Source: Diploscapter coronatus (taxonomy: Eukaryota > Nematoda > Chromadorea > Rhabditida > Rhabditidae). Taken from it: DNA of 64,000 nucleotides. The notes below the pieces were generated by a model, which made no database searches, was not told the DNA's origin, and saw only the letters and a list, made by a program, of their open reading frames with translations. The DNA is taken from positions 60,721,201-60,785,200 of the forward strand of contig OZ038422.1 in NCBI GenBank assembly GCA_964036155.1, written 5' to 3'. Every line of letters begins with the position of its first letter. Positions within the stretch are counted from its first letter, which is position 1. The position numbers were made by a program, and so were the translations under genes. Below, piece by piece: positions 59,834-64,000 of the stretch.

Positions 59834-62763
59834 TCACATGTAAGGCGTCTGAAAATATATTATTTAATTAGATTTAATTTGATATGCACAAATAATTTAG
59901 ACTACTTTTTAAAGTATTTTTCGTGATTTTAAATCCATTTGAAGGATGCATGATAAGAGCAAAGAAAAAGATATATTCGATGATAAGTTGAGTTTAAATT
60001 GAAGTCTTGCATATCATTAACTCCCAAATTCGTTGTTTCAAGTGCTCACAATGTATGACTCACAACACCGTATACCTTTAGTGGGGGGTCAAACCTTATG
60101 TTGGTAGTTATTATGTTGCAGCGGTGACATGTAGACATTCGCCGCGTCACCGAATGGCTGAGCAGTTCCGCCTGAAAATATTTAACTCGAATAGTTTTTG
60201 AGAAATATTTGAAATCTTTAAAAATACAAAAAAAAAAATGACCGTCAAAATGCAAAGAGTATGGTGTAGATTAAATAGGATCGAGAGCAGGATATAGGCA
60301 TAGGTTATTCTAATATAAGATTTTCGAAGAATGATGATTCGTACCGAGATTAGCCGCGTAAATGGCGGCCGCGTCGACGAATTGCTGTTGTCCCCGCGCA
60401 GCAGCTGTGGATGACGCAGGAGACGTTGGCAGACCCGAGTATGATGGCAGTTGATTGAACACTGAATGTAAATTATGATCATCTTCTCGTTTTTAGGTTT
60501 TTCTCTATGGGTTTTCATAGCTATATTTTTGATGCTCGAAGACTAAAGTACGCGACATCACTTCTAAATATGGATCCACGAATTCAAAAGCATTTCTGCG
60601 CAATAAGACAACAATCACAATGTGAACTATGCAAACTGTTGCATGATCAGCTACACATTTTTAAAGAAATCTCTGAACCTGTGAAATCCAAAGAGGGAGC
60701 GCATTTCATTAGAATTGAACCACCTGCTAGAATTGACTTATTTATTTATTTTGTAAGTATTGTTTGAAGGACTGGAAATTATGGAGACATAGTTTTCGAA
60801 TTATTGAATATGATAAACAATTTGAGAAAACATTCTCAACAAACTTTTTGAGCATCTTCAAATTTTCTCACACTCAATTTACAGCTGCTCTCGAAGTTAC
60901 TCCCTCATATTGATGCAGCAACATCGCAGCCTGCGTTCTTTCCCCATACTTTACCATGGAGAAAGAGTCGTTTGTATCGCTTCGAGAGCAACTCTTCCGA
61001 AAAAATAGAAAAATCGACTTACTTGACCCGACGCTCGGATACAACAGATTCGTTCCGTAGCCGAAACGAGGCAAATATGTTGCATACGCTAAATTTTCTA
61101 AACTCAATGATTTTTCGTAATGACCTTTTGGCTCACCTAAAAGCTGTTCAGGAGGCAACCCGTAGAGATTTCTTGCAGCTGCAGCTCTTGATTTGTTCAG
61201 TTGAACTGGTAACATTACCTGAAATCGATTTGATTGGGTTTTGGCAAAAAGCGAAAATTCAGATTAAAAAAGTACTGAAACTGAAACTATATTTTGACAA
61301 AAGTTTACTTCTTTAGGCTGCGCCTTTTTGCATTCGACCATTTTGCCGTTGATCTCGTGGAAATGGATCTCGCACACCTTGTCCGATACTTCATCGTTGT
61401 CAAATGTGATGAAGCCGAAACCTAAAATTTTTCTAAGTATTTTTTTCTTTAAAAACCTTGCATACTGGCTCTAGAGTCACTATTATGTAATACAAAAAAA
61501 ATTTTAGGACTTTTATCCTATATCTATAAAGCGCTCTTAATTGTCGATGTAGAACACTTGGTGAGTTGGGGAAAATTCCCGCGATTATAAAAGGACCCTC
61601 TAAGACTCCTTAGACGTCTTAGAATTGATGAGTTCTTGAGACTACATGACTATGATGCTAATATGATGTAGGGCTACGGTAGAAAAGTTATATAAATTTG
61701 AAAAAAAAACAATAGTTTAGCGCGATTAAACTTAAAATTAGCATATTTAAACTATTTACCTCTATGACGTTGGGTAGCTTTATCGAACATCAACATAGCA
61801 TCTTCGACCTAAATATTTAAATCTTAAAATTTCTTAGTATCAAATTTAAGTTTTCTATTCTTCTAAATCTATACATGAACTTCACAATTATTCATACCTC
61901 AAAATTTTAATTTAAATCAAATTGTGACTCTTCATGTAATTCTCTAAAATCTACGTTCTATCGTCAATTTAATTCCAAATATTATGTGCTTTAACTAATA
62001 TTATATCATCGATTCAGATTAAAATGATAAATCAATAATATCAACCGCTAAGCATATATCATAGTTTAGACTGCAAATGTATGGTTGTTAAATAATTTGC
62101 TCGCTAGCATACTTCATATCTACGAATATAATGCTTACATCTACGCTCAGCTAAGAATTACGGTAATCCAAAATCGCCAAAAAATTAAAATAAAATCTCG
62201 ACGCATTTTCTGCGAGAGCTACGATATAAAACTAAAAATTATCCAATATTTCATTTTATAACCACTTGATTTAGTAATCTGTAAACCCAATCTCAGCCCC
62301 GTTACTTTGAAGTCTTCCAAATTGAGTTTGCATAAATTTCGGCACACCCATAAAGTGCATGTTCAAGGCTTCGTGAAAACTTAAGATAAAGGGGCGGAGC
62401 CGGGAATCTGTATGCTAACTTTCCGCATAGTTTAAACCAAGTGACTATAAAATGCAATACGTGCTTCGTCATGTAATCAAGCTCAAAATTTCTCGACAAC
62501 TCTCGGGAATTTCGAATTTTGTTGGGTTGGGTGAAAAATTCAGCGTTTCAACATAGGTGTTGGGCAAGAAGTACTGAAAATATTGGACTCTTCTTGGGAA
62601 TTTTTAAATTTAAATATTTCATAGTTTAGAAAATAATAGGTTTTTAGGATTGATTTGGTTTGGAACGAACCTTTCCGTACTGTTCGAAATAGCTCTTCAT
62701 GTCTTCGAGTGTCGATGTTGCTGACAGACCGCCAATGAAGACTTTTTTCGTTTTTGTCACCAT
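59834..62763 (-). CDS. msi-1: Musashi RNA-binding protein, 3' part (5' end outside window)
   Basis: Eight exons on the minus strand (62671-62763, 61760-61808, 61309-61421, 61137-61218, 61023-61088, 60345-60461, 60095-60171, 59834-59848) total 612 nt and join in phase. They encode the second RRM in full: RNP2 KVFIGGLS, the [18 protein letters not shown] stretch, RNP1 HRGFGFITF, and the Musashi-specific [20 protein letters not shown]. An Ala/Tyr/Pro-rich tail follows ([27 protein letters not shown]) and ends QHKTPYM. Musashi binds UAG-containing 3' UTRs to control translation and is neuronal in nematodes. The first RRM is absent from the 1.2 kb to the right edge, so the gene starts beyond the window; MVTKTKK is internal. 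The last, 5-codon exon is the least certain. Confidence 0.88.
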
Positions 62764-64000
62764 CTGAAATTGGCAGAAATTTTCAAAAAAAAAATCTTAA
62801 AAGTATTTTGAAAAATCCCAATTTAGCAACTTGAGATCATGTTTTTTTTATGAAATCAACTCTGTCCTGTTAGAAAACTACCGCTTTTGCGAAATTGGGA
62901 TTTTTCAGGTAAATTTTCAGATTTTTAGAAACTTCATTTTAAGCCTACTGGCGGTGCCTGAGTTTGTCCGCTAACATTTAGTGCGCTAATGGTAGTCGGG
63001 TAGATGGGTAGAGCCATCGATATTCTCTAGTTTTGGTAGTCTATAAAATCGTGAAAGGTTGGGCAATTTAATGGTCGTGAGGGCCGAAGGAATGCGGCTT
63101 TCGGGACTTGGAGCAAAAGAATAGGGAATGACGAGAGGAAGTGGGGAAGTGAGGTGAAGAGTGAAGGGTCCCCTTTGCAGTCTCTCCGGAAGAGAGCACA
63201 CGGAGGGCGCCTAGAAGCAAATTACATGCCAGAAAAGGTCCCAGGTCCCATACTTTCGGAAAGGCTCTATCGTTATTTCTCTAATCTCTATAGTTATTTT
63301 GCTTTCTCTAATAATATACTTCTATAGCGCTCTCTAACGTCGTTTCCGATTCTCTAACGCTAGATATTTCGCTAATTCCTATCGTTATTCGTCTTCTCTG
63401 TAGCGTCATTTTTCTCTATCGTTAGCGCTATTTCCTACTTCTTAACATTCTTTTCCTTTCTCTGGCGTTAGTCCTCGGATTTTCTAGCGCTATTTTTTCT
63501 TCCTCTAACAATTTCCCGCTTCTCTAAAATCCCTATATCCAAAAGCAGAAGCTTGTAAATCGAAGGTAAGCGCTTAGAGCAGATAATGGGCCGTCGAAAA
63601 GTGCCGAGAGGGAGAGAGAAGTGCCAGCAAAGGGGCATAAAATGGGCCATTCCGAATGAAAGCGGGATTTGAAAAGAACAATAGAGGCACCGAAAGAATA
63701 TGGAAATATGAGCGAAATAGTCGAGAACAAAATATTATGAAAGCATGCAAACGTGATTTTTGGAAATCGAATATAAAACGGTTAAAAATCGAACAATATT
63801 GTGATATAATTAGCTACCACCCTTAAATGTATTTGCCAAGTTCAGGAAGATGGAATCCTATGGAGAAACCATAAAACAAATATGGCTCCAAAATTTGTTG
63901 TTCAAATATATACGGAATAGTTCAACCTTTTCCAGATGATATAATTTGCATGGGCTAAAATCAAAAGTAAAGTAGAATAGCATCATGGAAATCTAGCTTC
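62764..64000. other. Intron of Musashi up to the right edge, no exon seen
   Basis: No RRM1 motif (RNP1 or RNP2) is found on the minus strand here. The stretch includes a degenerate repeat at 63250-63540 and a GC-richer patch at 62980-63220. Confidence 0.5.
63250..63540. repeat. Degenerate TCTCTAACG/TTAGCG repeat
   Basis: About a dozen irregularly spaced variants of TCTCTA(A/T)CG(T/C)TA, such as CTCTATCGTTA, CTCTAACGTCG, CTCTAACGCTAG and CTATCGTTAGCG. Spacing varies, so it is not a simple satellite. Confidence 0.6.

Noticed and set aside
60507..60767. 86-residue plus-strand open frame in a Musashi intron
   Set aside because: Has several Cys, but no known motif and no supporting exons. Probably chance.
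60874..60960. Possible extra minus-strand Musashi exon ([13 protein letters not shown])
   Set aside because: No acceptor is visible and the neighbouring exons already join in phase without it.

Overview
The window looks like nuclear DNA from a nematode. It is AT-rich. Most introns are short with a TTTCAG-type 3' end. The recognisable proteins are animal ones with close nematode counterparts: Rab35, Ras suppressor RSU-1, Musashi, type IV collagen, SMIM14 and a CD2BP2-type GYF protein. I cannot name the species. The type IV collagen gene is cut into about 70 exons. All gene models were built by eye from splice signals, reading phase and family motifs; for most of them the exon lengths sum to an exact multiple of three.

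Left third (1-20.3 kb): an unrecognised 251-residue protein (+), a WW/PDZ/FERM scaffold of the FRMPD type (-), a small unrecognised 102-residue protein with a 2-kb intron (-), an F-box/LRR-like protein (+), then a broken C-type lectin gene (+). Middle (17.4-28 kb): an island bounded by two 98%-identical 262-bp inverted repeats. It carries two signal/Thr-rich/C-type-lectin genes whose frames are both damaged, and a 1.68-kb near-perfect palindrome sits in an intron of the second. 27.6-43.2 kb: a run of compact housekeeping genes, namely a CDCA3-like 58-residue protein, the CD2BP2 homologue, Rab35, SMIM14 (-) and RSU-1. Right third (44.2-64 kb): the type IV collagen chain (-), then the 3' half of Musashi (-), whose first RRM lies beyond the right edge.

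The most unusual signal is in the collagen gene. The Gly-X-Y repeat and the NC1 domain fix the splice joins exactly, and 17 introns do not have GT/GC-AG ends. Ten are AT-AA, two AT-AC, three AT-AG, one TT-AT and one GT-AT. All are phase 1 and split a glycine codon G|GN. The first and last intron bases appear to change together (A...A, A...C, T...T), which resembles the known pairing of the first and last intron nucleotides in the spliceosome. Four further GC-AG introns occur in three genes. Several introns in the same gene are also almost filled by perfect hairpins.

How the genes relate: collagen IV (basement membrane) and RSU-1 (integrin-linked adhesion) act in cell-matrix attachment. Rab35 (endocytic recycling) and the FERM/PDZ scaffold act at the cell cortex. 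The CD2BP2 homologue and Musashi handle RNA. I see no operon that can be shown from sequence, and no tRNA, rRNA, spliced-leader gene or CRISPR array.
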